Below, one piece after another: positions 1-8,505 of a DNA stretch of 64,000 nucleotides. The DNA is from Diaphorobacter nitroreducens (lineage in GTDB: Bacteria > Pseudomonadota > Gammaproteobacteria > Burkholderiales > Burkholderiaceae_C). Numbering within the stretch: position 1 is the first letter of the stretch; each line of letters begins with the position of its first letter. Under the pieces are notes generated by a model. The model did not search any database, was not told where the DNA came from, and saw nothing but the letters and a program-made list of their open reading frames with translations. The stretch lies in NCBI GenBank assembly GCA_003755025.1, contig RJVL01000001.1, positions 310,001 to 374,000 on the forward strand. Direction: 5' to 3'. A program made the position numbers and the translations under genes.

Positions 1-117
1 CACAGCCTGCAAGGTCATGGGCTCGGTCAGTGCCGCGGCTGCTTTCTTGAACAAAATTTGCCCAAGGCTGATGCACAGAACACACAGCAGGGTCAGGGCG
101 ATGGTGAGATTAGGCAT
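1..117 (-). CDS. EamA/SMR-like small transporter, N-terminal fragment (cut by window edge)
   Basis: Read on the minus strand, an ATG at 117 opens a frame running off the window. The 39 visible residues are a hydrophobic first helix followed by GQILFKKAA, which is the N-terminal pattern of drug/metabolite-superfamily proteins such as ArnE/ArnF-type flippase subunits and EamA domains. Its start overlaps the 3' end of the upstream membrane-protein gene by 8 bases, so it is very probably translated in the same operon. Within a cassette that also holds an O-acyltransferase and a polytopic membrane protein, a role in flipping or exporting a lipid-linked sugar is a reasonable inference. Only the first helix is visible, so the exact subfamily cannot be settled here. 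Confidence 0.6.
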   Translation of the reverse strand, partial: MPNLTIALTLLCVLCISLGQILFKKAAAALTEPMTLQAV

Positions 118-1471
118 GAGCGTTTGCGGGGTGGTAGAGCACGGGAAGCAAAACGAGGGGCGCAGTGAAAAATGCCAGCAAGTAGCGATACTCACCGGCT
201 ATCGAGAATGTGAACACGGCGGCCAGCTGCACGACATAGGTGCCAATAATGATGACCTTCACTGGTGTTCGCTCCACCAGAACGCGGTGGCAGCCAATGA
301 AAATTATGGCAAGACCAACCCACGGCGCCCACAGAAGTGCGCGGTAACGCATTGAAAACTCAAACCAATCACGCAGGTACGGTGTGGTGGCCCATTCAAC
401 CGCATTCAGTGTGGAAACGGATTGGGTTTTGGGCAGTACATATTGGGCCGTAGTAGGACCGGGAATTCCGCCATTGGCCAGCATCGAGTACAGAAAAATG
501 TTGACGCGACTTGCAGCGAATGCGGGCAGGTTGTGCCACAGGTTGTATTTGAAGAATTCGCGGAGGATGGTGCGCTTTGCTTTTGGCGGGAGAGCCAGCA
601 GCGTGGGGCCGTTGGCAAAAAAAATCAGCGGATCCCAGTAATAGTGATCGTGGAACTGGGCAATGTGTTCCAGGGTCCTGCCAGTAGATGTGAGTGCTTC
701 GACAGTTTTGGGCGTTACGCGGGGTTCATTGCGCTCCCACAAGCCCATAGGACGATGCTCCAGGAAGCCAACCGTTTCGTACAGTGCCAGGGGAAATATC
801 GAGCCGATGGGGTTGTTGTACTTGTAGGTGATTTGCCCATAGAGACCAATGAGGCACCAGGGCAGGACAGTCATCAACAGTCGGATGCGCGGGGAGCGGG
901 GTAGCACCCAGGCCAGGGCCAGAAGCGGCAGGAGATTCAGAACGCCATTGGGGCGAGCGAACAAGGCAAAGGGCACCGTCAGGGCAAGCATCAGCACGGC
1001 GGTCTTGTCCACCGCGCGAAGGCGCCAGCTACGCCACACCTCGAAAAGCATGCCGCTTAATGCGATGGCGTAGATGCCGTCTGAATAGAGGCTGCTGCTG
1101 TAGTAGATGACGCTTGGTGCCAGGGCTACAAAGAACAGGCAATAGGCAAAACTCTTCCACATGCGCTGCTCGCTAAGCCAGTGGAGTATGCGTGCGCAGA
1201 CAATGGCCGATATCAGCATCTGAAATCCGATCGGGACTTCAACGCGTCCTGAAGTGCCATATAGCCAGTTCACGTACATGTACCAGAACGCCGGCTTGTT
1301 GGCCTGAAACTCCCGGCGGGTGTCCACCTCCAACATGATGGCCAGACTGTCCTGGCCCAGGATGCCCGGCCAGCATGCGACCAACCAAGCCGCGTAAACG
1401 ACCAGCAAAAACAAAAACAGAGCGCTGAAGCGCAGAAGGGGGTTGATCTTGTGTTCGGAGCTGGCTGTCAT
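110..1471 (-). CDS. Polytopic membrane protein, possibly glycosyltransferase-like
   Basis: This 453-residue protein begins with a short polar tail and then has roughly ten or more hydrophobic segments spread over its whole length. A loop after the first helix carries WPGILGQDSLA, reminiscent of the first periplasmic loop of GT-C-like glycosyltransferases and DUF6020-type proteins, which often carry an acidic residue there. I chose the ATG at 1471 because it overlaps the stop of the upstream acyltransferase as ATGA, a coupling arrangement; longer readings run inside that gene. Downstream it overlaps an EamA-like gene by 8 bases. The three genes look like one cell-surface polysaccharide modification unit. 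Base composition here is visibly lower in GC than the rest of the window, which hints at horizontal origin. No precise substrate can be named. Confidence 0.6.
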   Translation of the reverse strand: MTASSEHKINPLLRFSALFLFLLVVYAAWLVACWPGILGQDSLAIMLEVDTRREFQANKPAFWYMYVNWLYGTSGRVEVPIGFQMLISAIVCARILHWLSEQRMWKSFAYCLFFVALAPSVIYYSSSLYSDGIYAIALSGMLFEVWRSWRLRAVDKTAVLMLALTVPFALFARPNGVLNLLPLLALAWVLPRSPRIRLLMTVLPWCLIGLYGQITYKYNNPIGSIFPLALYETVGFLEHRPMGLWERNEPRVTPKTVEALTSTGRTLEHIAQFHDHYYWDPLIFFANGPTLLALPPKAKRTILREFFKYNLWHNLPAFAASRVNIFLYSMLANGGIPGPTTAQYVLPKTQSVSTLNAVEWATTPYLRDWFEFSMRYRALLWAPWVGLAIIFIGCHRVLVERTPVKVIIIGTYVVQLAAVFTFSIAGEYRYLLAFFTAPLVLLPVLYHPANAHA

Positions 1472-2490
1472 GGTGTTGGAGGCTTGTATTTCAGCGCCTT
1501 TTTTTCGAGCATGTGCCAGCTGAGATAGGCGAGCGCGACGGTCAGCGCCAGTGCCAGGGCCATCGTGCCCGTAAAACCCAGGCTGGGCCAGGCAAAATGG
1601 AACACGGTCTGCTGGATGGGAAAGGCATACAGGTAAATGCCGTACGACGGATCTCCCCAGCGTCCTGCACGATGAATGAAGGGGGTGGACTGGGTGCCGA
1701 CGTAGATGACTGCGAAAGGCAGGCCTATCAACAGCGCCGTGTGCCGCCAATCAAAGGCCCATGCGATCGCGCAGGCCAGTCCGGTGATCGTCGCCCAAAG
1801 CAAAGGGCGGCGACTCCAGTGCGATCGCAGCGCGAACAGGGCCGCCCCGGCCAGGAAAAAGGCGCTCAGTTCACGACCATAGTTCACGGCGCCGGTCACA
1901 TCGGCATTGCTGCGGGCAAAGAACCAGACCATGTACAAAGCGATACAAAGCAGCAGCACCGGGCGGAAACGAAGCAGACCCAGCAAACCGGCCGCACCGA
2001 GCACGATGTAGCACCGTACTTCGATAGGAATGGTCCACAGCGATCCATTGACACCCTGGGGGTAGGGGTTGGTTTCGAACACGCCAGGCAGCACGTAGTG
2101 AATTTGCAGCCACAGGCCTTGCAGATATTGCGCGGTGCCTGGATGGGTTAGGTAGTCCTGTATGGGAAGCTTGGTGACCCAGGCTCCCAGTACATAGGCT
2201 GTTAGGACAATAGCGGCTGTCAGTGCGGGCCAGATCCGCACAAAGCGCCGCAGTGCGAACCGCCACACGCTGGGGTCTCGTTCCCAGCTCATAGTGACCA
2301 GGTAGCCGCTGATCACAAAGAAAATCGCGACGGCTAGTCCGCCATAGCTGTGGATGCCAAAGAACGAAGGTTCCATATGGCCGGTCAGCGCGAAGTGGTG
2401 GCTCACCAGCACCATGGTGGCTGCACCGATACGAATGGCGTCGAAGTTGTTCCCCGGATGGGTCTGCGCAGGTGTTGTTGTGGTGGTCAT
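1468..2490 (-). CDS. Acyltransferase family 3 (OafA-like) membrane protein
   Basis: The 340-residue product is an integral membrane O-acyltransferase of the acyltransferase-3 family, which usually moves acetyl groups onto surface or exported sugars. The N-terminal FDAIRIGAA segment followed by VLVSHHF matches the hallmark RxxA..H region of this family, and about ten hydrophobic helices follow, ending with a basic tail. The ATG at 2490 is preferred over a TTG two codons upstream. It lies 9 bases after the prfC stop on the same strand, and its stop overlaps the next gene as ATGA. Context with a polytopic membrane protein and an EamA-like transporter suggests O-antigen or similar glycan acetylation, but this is inference; the sugar acceptor is unknown. 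Confidence 0.85.
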   Translation of the reverse strand: MTTTTTPAQTHPGNNFDAIRIGAATMVLVSHHFALTGHMEPSFFGIHSYGGLAVAIFFVISGYLVTMSWERDPSVWRFALRRFVRIWPALTAAIVLTAYVLGAWVTKLPIQDYLTHPGTAQYLQGLWLQIHYVLPGVFETNPYPQGVNGSLWTIPIEVRCYIVLGAAGLLGLLRFRPVLLLCIALYMVWFFARSNADVTGAVNYGRELSAFFLAGAALFALRSHWSRRPLLWATITGLACAIAWAFDWRHTALLIGLPFAVIYVGTQSTPFIHRAGRWGDPSYGIYLYAFPIQQTVFHFAWPSLGFTGTMALALALTVALAYLSWHMLEKKALKYKPPTP

Positions 2491-2499
2491 GGGCAATGG

Positions 2500-4128
2500 T
2501 CAAGCGCTGGCCTGCAACGCCAACCCCGCATGCTCTCGCAGCGGATGGAAATGAATCTTCGGGAACCGCTCCTGCGCCAGCCGTACGTCATATGGGCTCG
2601 TGCACAGATAGGCCAGCGTGTCCGCCGCATCGCGCGCCATGCGCATCGGATAGGCGTTCTCGAACTCGCGCAGTTCGGCTGGCGTGTCGGCAGTAATCCA
2701 GCGGGCCCCGGTGTACTGGCAGGCCTCCAAGCGGACGTCGCAGTCGTATTCGGTATTCAAGCGATGCTGCACCACTTCGAACTGCAGTTGTCCCACGGCC
2801 CCCAGCAGCATGTTGCCGCCGGCTTCGGGCTTAAAGACCTGGATGGCGCCTTCCTCGCCCAGTTGCATCAGGCCCTGCTGCAGTTGCTTGGTGCGCAGCG
2901 GGTTCTTCAGCACCACGGTCATGAACATTTCGGGGGCAAAGAAGGGCAGGCCGGTGAACTGCAGGTTGGCGCCGTCGGTGATGGTGTCGCCCAGCTGCAC
3001 GCCGCCGTGCGTGGTGAAGCCGATGATGTCGCCGGCGTAGGCCTCTTCCACCGCCTCGCGGCGCTGGCTCATGAAGGTGACCACGCTGGTGGGGCGCAGC
3101 TCCTTGGCGGTGCGCTGCACCTTGAGCTTCATGCCGGGCGTGTACTTGCCGCTGGCCACGCGCACGAAGGCGATGCGGTCGCGGTGGTTGGCGTCCATGT
3201 TGGCCTGCACCTTGAACACCACGCCCGAAAAGCCTTCGTCTTCGGGCAGGATGGTTTTCTCGACGGTCTGCTTGTTGACGACGAGCGAGCTCTTGCGCGG
3301 GCCGGGCGGGGGCGACATGTCCACCACCGCGTCCAGCACTTCCATCACACCGAAGTTGTTCACGCCCGAGCCGAAGAACACCGGTGTGAGCTTGCCAGCC
3401 AGGAAGGCTTCATGGTCCCAGGGCGCCGAGGCGCCTTGCGCCAGCTCCATGCTTTCCAGTGCGTCGTCAAAGGCCTGACCGAAGCGCGCGCGCAGCTTGT
3501 CGGCATCGGCCAGCGGAATGACCTCGAAGTCCTGCGGGCGCTTTTCGCTGCCGGGCTGGAAGACCGTCATGCTTTGCGTGCGCAGGTTGATGATGCCGCC
3601 GAAGCTCTTGCCCTGGCCCACGGGCCAGGTGATGGGGCAGCAGGGCATGCCCAGCTCGCGCTCGACCTCGTCGAGGATGTCGAGCGGGTCGCGCACCTCG
3701 CGGTCCATCTTGTTGACGAAGGTGATGATGGGCGTGTCGCGCTGGCGGCAGACCTCGATCAGGCGGCGCGTCTGCGCCTCCACGCCGTTGGCCGCGTCGA
3801 TCACCATCAGCGCCGAATCGACGGCCGTGAGCACGCGGTAGGTGTCTTCCGAGAAGTCCTTGTGGCCCGGTGTGTCCAGCAGGTTGATCACATGGTTGCG
3901 GTAGCTCATCTGCATCACGCTCGATGCCACCGAAATACCGCGCTGCTTCTCGATCTCCATCCAGTCGGAGGTGGCGTGGCGGCTGGCCTTGCGGCCCTTC
4001 ACGGCGCCGGCGATCTGGATGGCGCCGGAGAACAGCAACAGCTTTTCCGTCAGCGTGGTCTTGCCGGCGTCGGGGTGGGAGATGATGGCAAAAGTCCGGC
4101 GGCGCCGGGTTTCTGGGGCGTACGACAC
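2500..4128 (-). CDS. prfC: Peptide chain release factor 3
   Basis: RF3 is the GTPase that recycles RF1/RF2 from the ribosome after peptide release. The 542-residue product opens with [18 protein letters not shown] and the P-loop DAGKTT, followed by the switch motif DTPGHKDF and the guanine-specificity motif NKMDR; the C-terminal part continues through the elongation-factor-like domains. Length agrees with the family (about 530). The start was set to the GTG at 4128 because it places the conserved N-terminus at residue 2; reading further upstream adds a Pro/Arg-rich stretch not expected in RF3. It is the first gene of a minus-strand run continuing into the acyltransferase with only a 9-base gap. 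It faces away from ahcY, whose promoter lies about 130 bases upstream. Confidence 0.97.
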   Translation of the reverse strand: MSYAPETRRRRTFAIISHPDAGKTTLTEKLLLFSGAIQIAGAVKGRKASRHATSDWMEIEKQRGISVASSVMQMSYRNHVINLLDTPGHKDFSEDTYRVLTAVDSALMVIDAANGVEAQTRRLIEVCRQRDTPIITFVNKMDREVRDPLDILDEVERELGMPCCPITWPVGQGKSFGGIINLRTQSMTVFQPGSEKRPQDFEVIPLADADKLRARFGQAFDDALESMELAQGASAPWDHEAFLAGKLTPVFFGSGVNNFGVMEVLDAVVDMSPPPGPRKSSLVVNKQTVEKTILPEDEGFSGVVFKVQANMDANHRDRIAFVRVASGKYTPGMKLKVQRTAKELRPTSVVTFMSQRREAVEEAYAGDIIGFTTHGGVQLGDTITDGANLQFTGLPFFAPEMFMTVVLKNPLRTKQLQQGLMQLGEEGAIQVFKPEAGGNMLLGAVGQLQFEVVQHRLNTEYDCDVRLEACQYTGARWITADTPAELREFENAYPMRMARDAADTLAYLCTSPYDVRLAQERFPKIHFHPLREHAGLALQASA

Positions 4129-4254
4129 AGTGATTCTGGGTGAGGGCCGTGCGGTGCGCGACGGCCGGTGCGAGAAGAGGCGGGCGCACCCTGCGGGAGC
4201 GCCCTGGCATTGGGCGGGGATTCTACGGCGCGGCGCGTGGCGCGGGGGCACCGG

Positions 4255-4260
4255 TATAAT
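4255..4260 (+). promoter_or_regulatory. Candidate -10 box for the ahcY transcript
   Basis: A perfect TATAAT lies 10 bases before the conserved start of the SAH riboswitch, so transcription would begin right at the aptamer. No good -35 hexamer is visible at 16-18 bases upstream, so the promoter may be weak or activator dependent. Confidence 0.55.
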
Positions 4261-4270
4261 CTTGCACTTT

Positions 4271-4345
4271 CCGAGGAGCGTTGCAGCGTCCCCAGCACGG
4301 CGGGGCGCGAGGCTCGGAAGTCATACCCAGCAACGACGCTCACCC
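4271..4345 (+). promoter_or_regulatory. SAH (S-adenosylhomocysteine) riboswitch
   Basis: The leader of ahcY carries the SAH aptamer pattern: CCGAGGAGCG at the 5' side, a variable hairpin, GAGGCTCGG closing the first stem (CCGAG pairs with CTCGG), and finally AACGACGCTCACC, whose CGCTC pairs back to GAGCG as the pseudoknot. This order and spacing is diagnostic for the riboswitch class known upstream of ahcY in proteobacteria, which turns expression on when SAH accumulates. Directly 3' of it, CTCAC at 4339-4343 can instead pair with GTGAG at 4361-4365, around a CGCC/GGTG stem. This would break the pseudoknot and is a good candidate for the alternative OFF structure. A T-run follows at 4385-4390. 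Confidence 0.95.
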
Positions 4346-4414
4346 ACGCCTTGCGGTGCGGTGAGTCCCATCCCCCAGGCGCGGTTTTTTCAGATCTCCA
4401 TGAAGGAAACCACC

Positions 4415-5845
4415 ATGAGCGCTGTTCTCAAGTCCCCAGCCGACTCCGCGATTGCCGATATCTCCCTGGCCGACTGGGGCCGCAAGGAAATCCGCATCGC
4501 CGAAACTGAAATGCCCGGCCTGATGGCCATCCGCGAGGAATTCGCGGCCAAGCAGCCCCTGAAGGGCGCGCGCATCACAGGCTCGCTGCACATGACCATC
4601 CAGACGGCCGTGCTGATCGAGACCCTCAAGGCCCTGGGCGCCGACGTGCGCTGGGCCTCGTGCAACATCTTCTCCACCCAGGACCACGCCGCCGCCGCGA
4701 TTGCCGCCACCGGCACGCCGGTGTTCGCCATCAAGGGCGAGACCCTGGTGGACTACTGGGACTACACCCACCGCATCTTCGACTTCGGTCCCAAGGGCAG
4801 CGAGGGCGAAGGCCCGAACATGATCCTGGACGACGGCGGCGACGCCACGCTGCTGATGCACCTGGGCAAGCGCGCTGAAAAGGACGCTTCCGTGCTGGCC
4901 CACCCCGGCAGCGAGGAAGAGCGCATCCTGTTCGCCGCCATCAAGGCCAAGCTGGCCGAGGACAGCACCTGGTACAGCCGCAAGAGCGCCCAGATCATCG
5001 GCGTGACCGAAGAGACCACCACCGGCGTGCACCGCCTGAAGGAAATGTCGGCCAAGGGCACGCTACTGTTCCGTGCGATCAACGTGAACGATTCGGTGAC
5101 CAAGAGCAAGTTCGACAACCTGTACGGCTGCCGCGAGTCGCTGGTGGACGGCATCAAGCGTGCCACCGACGTGATGATCGCCGGCAAGGTGGCCGTGGTG
5201 GCGGGCTATGGCGACGTGGGCAAGGGCTCGGCCCAGGCGCTGCGCGCCCTCAGCGCCCAGGTGTGGGTGACCGAGATCGACCCCATCAACGCCCTGCAGG
5301 CTGCCATGGAAGGCTTCAAGGTCGTGACCATGGAGTGGGCCGCCGACAAGGCCGACATCTTCGTGACCACCACCGGCAACCGCGACGTCATCACCTTCGA
5401 GCACATGAAGGCCATGAAGGACCAGGCCATCGTGTGCAACATCGGCCACTTTGACAACGAGATCCAGGTCGCCAAGCTGGAAGAGCACTGCCAGTGGGAA
5501 GAGATCAAGCCCCAGGTGGACCATGTGATCTTCCCGGACGGCAAGCGCATCATCCTGCTGGCCAAGGGCCGCCTGGTGAACCTGGGCTGCGGCACGGGCC
5601 ACCCCAGCTTTGTGATGTCCAACTCGTTCGCCAACCAGACCATCGCGCAGATCGAGTTGTTCACCCACCCCGAGGGCTACGACGTGGGCAAGGTCTACGT
5701 GCTGCCCAAGCACCTCGACGAGAAGGTGGCGCGCCTGCACCTGAAGAAGGTGGGCGCCATGCTGACCGAGCTGAGCGACGAGCAGGCCGCCTACATCGGC
5801 GTGCCGAAGCAGGGCCCCTACAAGCCCGACACCTACCGCTATTGA
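4415..5845 (+). CDS. ahcY: Adenosylhomocysteinase (SAH hydrolase)
   Basis: This cytosolic NAD-dependent enzyme splits S-adenosylhomocysteine into adenosine and homocysteine, relieving product inhibition of methyltransferases. The 476-residue protein shows the N-terminal [15 protein letters not shown] substrate region, the NAD-binding glycine motif [14 protein letters not shown] near the middle, and the conserved C-terminal KPDTYRY. The ATG at 4415 is preceded by AAGGAAA at good spacing; an ATG at 4400 in the same frame lacks this. It is controlled by the SAH riboswitch in its leader and is followed by tlyA and metF on the same strand, tying SAH removal to methyl-group supply. An 80-base repeat hairpin sits between ahcY and tlyA and may reduce read-through. 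Confidence 0.98.
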   Translation: MSAVLKSPADSAIADISLADWGRKEIRIAETEMPGLMAIREEFAAKQPLKGARITGSLHMTIQTAVLIETLKALGADVRWASCNIFSTQDHAAAAIAATGTPVFAIKGETLVDYWDYTHRIFDFGPKGSEGEGPNMILDDGGDATLLMHLGKRAEKDASVLAHPGSEEERILFAAIKAKLAEDSTWYSRKSAQIIGVTEETTTGVHRLKEMSAKGTLLFRAINVNDSVTKSKFDNLYGCRESLVDGIKRATDVMIAGKVAVVAGYGDVGKGSAQALRALSAQVWVTEIDPINALQAAMEGFKVVTMEWAADKADIFVTTTGNRDVITFEHMKAMKDQAIVCNIGHFDNEIQVAKLEEHCQWEEIKPQVDHVIFPDGKRIILLAKGRLVNLGCGTGHPSFVMSNSFANQTIAQIELFTHPEGYDVGKVYVLPKHLDEKVARLHLKKVGAMLTELSDEQAAYIGVPKQGPYKPDTYRY

Positions 5846-5857
5846 TTGTCAAAAAGC

Positions 5858-5937
5858 ATAGCTGCTTGCGCTTGCCAGTAGTCGTTTTCAGCATGAAATA
5901 CTGCTGAAAATGGCTCGCTGCAAGCGCTGCCAGCTAT
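5858..5937. repeat. Dispersed AGCGCT repeat, long hairpin form (copy 1)
   Basis: ATAGCTG at 5858-5864 pairs with CAGCTAT at 5931-5937, and inner parts (GCGCTTG with CAAGCGC, TTTTCAGCA with TGCTGAAAA) extend the match, giving a long imperfect hairpin filling most of the ahcY-tlyA gap. It belongs to the family found at eleven or more other places in this window. A role as attenuator or transcript-end structure is inferred only. Confidence 0.8.
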
Positions 5938-5957
5938 CGATATGAGAGGACAGCGCG

Positions 5958-6956
5958 ATGCGCGCGGACGTATTTCTGGTGGAGGGCGGCTACGCGGCCA
6001 CCCGGTCGCAGGCCCAGCGGTTGATTGCCGCCGGCGTGCAGTGGCGCCTGGCGCCCACGCTGCCGTGGCAGAAGGTGGCCAAGAACGGCGACGACATTCC
6101 CGCGGGGGTCGAGGTACAGCTGCTGGACGCTGCGGAGGCCAAGTACCTCTCGCGGGGCGGCCTCAAGCTTGAAGGTGCACTGGCGGCCACGGGCCTGCAA
6201 GTGGCTGGCCTGCGCTGCCTGGACGTGGGGCAGAGCACCGGCGGTTTCACCGACTGCCTGCTGGCACATGGCGCTGCCCAGGTGATTGGCGTGGACGTGG
6301 GCCACGGCCAGTTGCACGAGCGGCTGCGCGCCGACCCGCGGGTGGTCTGCGTGGAAGGCGTGAATGCCCGGGCCCTCACGCCCGAGGCGTTGCAGGACGC
6401 CTGCGACGTGGCGCTGTCCGAAGTCATCGAGGACGCGGAAGACAACGACACCCAGCCCCAGGCCCCCTACGCCTGGATGCGCAACGGCGGCATGGTGGAC
6501 GATGAGTACGACGACAGCGACGACGCCAAGGAGCATGAGATCGAGAGCTTCAAGGCCGAGCGCGCCGCCAAGGCCAAGGCGCGCGCCGAGGGCTCATTGC
6601 CCGTGCAGCGCCGCCGCCGTCCCGGGTGCGAGGACGTGGACATCACGCCAGCGTTCGATCTCGTCACCGGCGACCTGTCCTTCATCTCGCTCACGCTGGT
6701 GCTGCCTGCGCTGGTGCCGCTGTTGAAAGAGCGGGGCCAGCTGTTGATGCTGGTCAAGCCGCAGTTTGAGTTGCAACCCGGCCAAGTGGGCAAGGGCGGC
6801 ATCGTGCGCGATGCGCAGCTGTATCCGCAGGTGGAGCAGCGCATCCGTGACTGCTGCACGGAGCTGGGGCTGCACGTGGTGGCCTGGATCGATAGCCCCA
6901 TCGAGGGGGGCGACGGCAACCGCGAGTTCTTCATCCATGCAAGGAGGAAGGCATGA
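5958..6956 (+). CDS. tlyA: TlyA-family rRNA 2'-O-methyltransferase with charged insertion
   Basis: TlyA proteins join an N-terminal S4 RNA-binding domain to a Rossmann methyltransferase that 2'-O-methylates ribosomal RNA using SAM. Residues 1-60 are the S4 part (RADVFLVE, SRSQAQ-like region, KNGDDIPAG), followed by YLSRGGLKLEGAL and the SAM motif DVGQSTGGFTDCLL at about 89-102; SFISLTLVLPAL and KPQFELQPG come near the C-terminus. At 332 residues it is much longer than the usual 245-270 because some 75-80 residues are inserted at about 150-229. The insert is acidic, then rich in Ala/Lys/Arg, between the strand after motif I and the SFISL region. It overlaps metF by ATGA, so the two are coupled. 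SAM use fits its place after ahcY. Confidence 0.9.
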   Translation: MRADVFLVEGGYAATRSQAQRLIAAGVQWRLAPTLPWQKVAKNGDDIPAGVEVQLLDAAEAKYLSRGGLKLEGALAATGLQVAGLRCLDVGQSTGGFTDCLLAHGAAQVIGVDVGHGQLHERLRADPRVVCVEGVNARALTPEALQDACDVALSEVIEDAEDNDTQPQAPYAWMRNGGMVDDEYDDSDDAKEHEIESFKAERAAKAKARAEGSLPVQRRRRPGCEDVDITPAFDLVTGDLSFISLTLVLPALVPLLKERGQLLMLVKPQFELQPGQVGKGGIVRDAQLYPQVEQRIRDCCTELGLHVVAWIDSPIEGGDGNREFFIHARRKA

Positions 6957-7792
6957 GCCTTTCCACGGCCTTTCCGGTCAGCTTTGAATTCTTCCCGCCC
7001 AAGACGCCCGAGGGCGCCGACAAACTGCGCGCCGTGCGACAGCAGCTGTATGCGCGCCGGCCCGAGTTCTGCTCCGTCACCTACGGCGCGGGGGGCTCCA
7101 CGCAGGCGGGCACCTTCGGCACGGTGCGCGAGATCCTCGCCGAGGGCGTGAGTGCGGCCTCGCACTTCTCGTGCATCGGCGCCACCAAGGACGGCGTGCG
7201 CGCGCAGCTCGCCGAGCTGAAAGCCATGGGCGTGAAGCGCCTGGTTGCGCTGCGCGGCGACCTGCCCAGTGGCTACGGTATCGGGGGCGAGTTCCATTAC
7301 GCGAGCGATCTGGTGGCGTTCATCCGCGCGGAGACGGGGCGCGACTTCCACATCGAGGTGGCGGCCTACCCCGAGGTCCATCCCCAGGCACGTTCGTCTG
7401 ATGCCGACCTGCAGGCCTTTGCCACCAAGGTGCGCGCGGGCGCCGACTCGGCCATCACACAGTACTTCTTCAATGCCGACGCCTACCTGCGCTTCGTGCA
7501 GGACGTGCGCCGCCTGGGGCTGGACGTGCCCGTGGTGCCGGGCATCATGCCGATCATGGGCGCGTCGCAGCTGCTGCGCTTTTCGGACGCCTGTGGCGCC
7601 GAGATCCCGCGCTGGATCCGCCTGCGCCTGCAGGGCTATGGTGACGATGTGGCGAGCATTCGCGCCTTCGGCCTGGATGTCGTCACGCACCTGTGCGAGC
7701 AACTGCGCCGCGAGGGCGTGCCGGGCCTGCACTTCTACACCATGAACCAGAGCGCGGCCACGTTGGAAATCTGCGACCGCCTGGGGCTCTGA
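6953..7792 (+). CDS. metF: Methylenetetrahydrofolate reductase
   Basis: MetF reduces 5,10-methylene-THF to 5-methyl-THF, the methyl donor for methionine synthesis, with FAD as cofactor. The 279-residue product has the family N-terminus SFEFFPPKTPEG, the SVTYGAGGST segment, LRGDLP and VAAYPEVHPQA motifs, and TQYFFNADAYLRF. It is slightly shorter than the E. coli enzyme (296). The ATG overlaps the tlyA stop as ATGA, and an AGGAGGAAGG ribosome site lies within the end of tlyA. It is the last gene of the ahcY-tlyA-metF unit, a common arrangement in betaproteobacteria, and is therefore probably also influenced by SAH sensing in the leader. Confidence 0.97.
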   Translation: MSLSTAFPVSFEFFPPKTPEGADKLRAVRQQLYARRPEFCSVTYGAGGSTQAGTFGTVREILAEGVSAASHFSCIGATKDGVRAQLAELKAMGVKRLVALRGDLPSGYGIGGEFHYASDLVAFIRAETGRDFHIEVAAYPEVHPQARSSDADLQAFATKVRAGADSAITQYFFNADAYLRFVQDVRRLGLDVPVVPGIMPIMGASQLLRFSDACGAEIPRWIRLRLQGYGDDVASIRAFGLDVVTHLCEQLRREGVPGLHFYTMNQSAATLEICDRLGL

Positions 7793-7862
7793 AGCGGCGG
7801 GGATGGGTAATATCGGCAGCTTTTTCCCGTCCTCTTCCTCCTATCCCCTGCGCGTTTGCGGT

Positions 7863-8486
7863 ATGAGTCCCGTCATTGCCTTCCTGCTGTTCACCACGCT
7901 GTCGCTTGCGATGGCATCGCCCGCGTCGGCCCAGACGCGCTATTCCTGCCGCGACGAGCAGGGCGCCGTCTACACCCTGGCGCGCCCGTGCCCCAAGGGC
8001 ATGGTGACCACCGCCGTCTCGGCGGGGCCGGTGGAGCCGCGTGCAGAGCCCCGCAGCTATGCGCCCGCTCCGTCCCGGCGCAGCAGTGTGATGCGCGAGG
8101 TGCCGGAATACGAGAGCTACATGAGCGGGCGCTGCCGCACGCTGCAAAACAGCATCCGCGGGGCATCGGCCAACGGCTCCAGCTACGACGTCATCGCGGG
8201 CATGCAGCGCGAATACCGGCGCGACTGCAGCGACGAGGAGAGCGATGCCGCCTCGCGCTACTACCGCGAGCGCCGCGAGGCACGCAGCCAGCGCCGCACA
8301 GAGCGCGAGCGCGAGGAACAAGCCCAACTGGCGCAGGAGGAGCAGGAAAGCCGCAAGGCGCTGCAATGCGCGGAGTCCAAGCGCATCCTGGCCGTCAAGA
8401 GGGCGCGCACCGACCTGACACCGGGTGAACGCAATGATCTGCGCCGTTTTGAGACCAACGTCATCACCCGCTGCGGCGACTTCTGA
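7863..8486 (+). CDS. Secreted hypothetical protein with DUF4124-like N-terminus
   Basis: The 207-residue product has a clear Sec signal peptide ending ASPASA just before QTRYSC. The first mature residues, YSCRDEQGAVYTLARPCP, resemble the short disulfide-type DUF4124 segment. A central Ser/Pro-rich stretch follows, and the last hundred residues are highly charged, rich in Arg/Glu, and likely form a helical coiled coil with a few cysteines. The ATG at 7863 was chosen because it starts the signal peptide; upstream in-frame residues are not hydrophobic. It starts 70 bases after metF on the same strand and ends 19 bases before rlpA, so it may share transcripts with either. No specific function is recognised. 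Confidence 0.7.
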   Translation: MSPVIAFLLFTTLSLAMASPASAQTRYSCRDEQGAVYTLARPCPKGMVTTAVSAGPVEPRAEPRSYAPAPSRRSSVMREVPEYESYMSGRCRTLQNSIRGASANGSSYDVIAGMQREYRRDCSDEESDAASRYYRERREARSQRRTEREREEQAQLAQEEQESRKALQCAESKRILAVKRARTDLTPGERNDLRRFETNVITRCGDF

Positions 8487-8505
8487 CCCTTTGCACCCCG
8501 GCCGC

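Noticed and set aside
2350-4143. Long plus-strand open frame opposite prfC
   Set aside because: The composition (His, Ala, Gly rich) is that of an antisense shadow; prfC motifs on the minus strand are unmistakable.
4400-4414. Upstream in-frame ATG as the ahcY start
   Set aside because: It lacks a ribosome site, whereas AAGGAAA is well placed for the ATG at 4415, and the added residues are not conserved.
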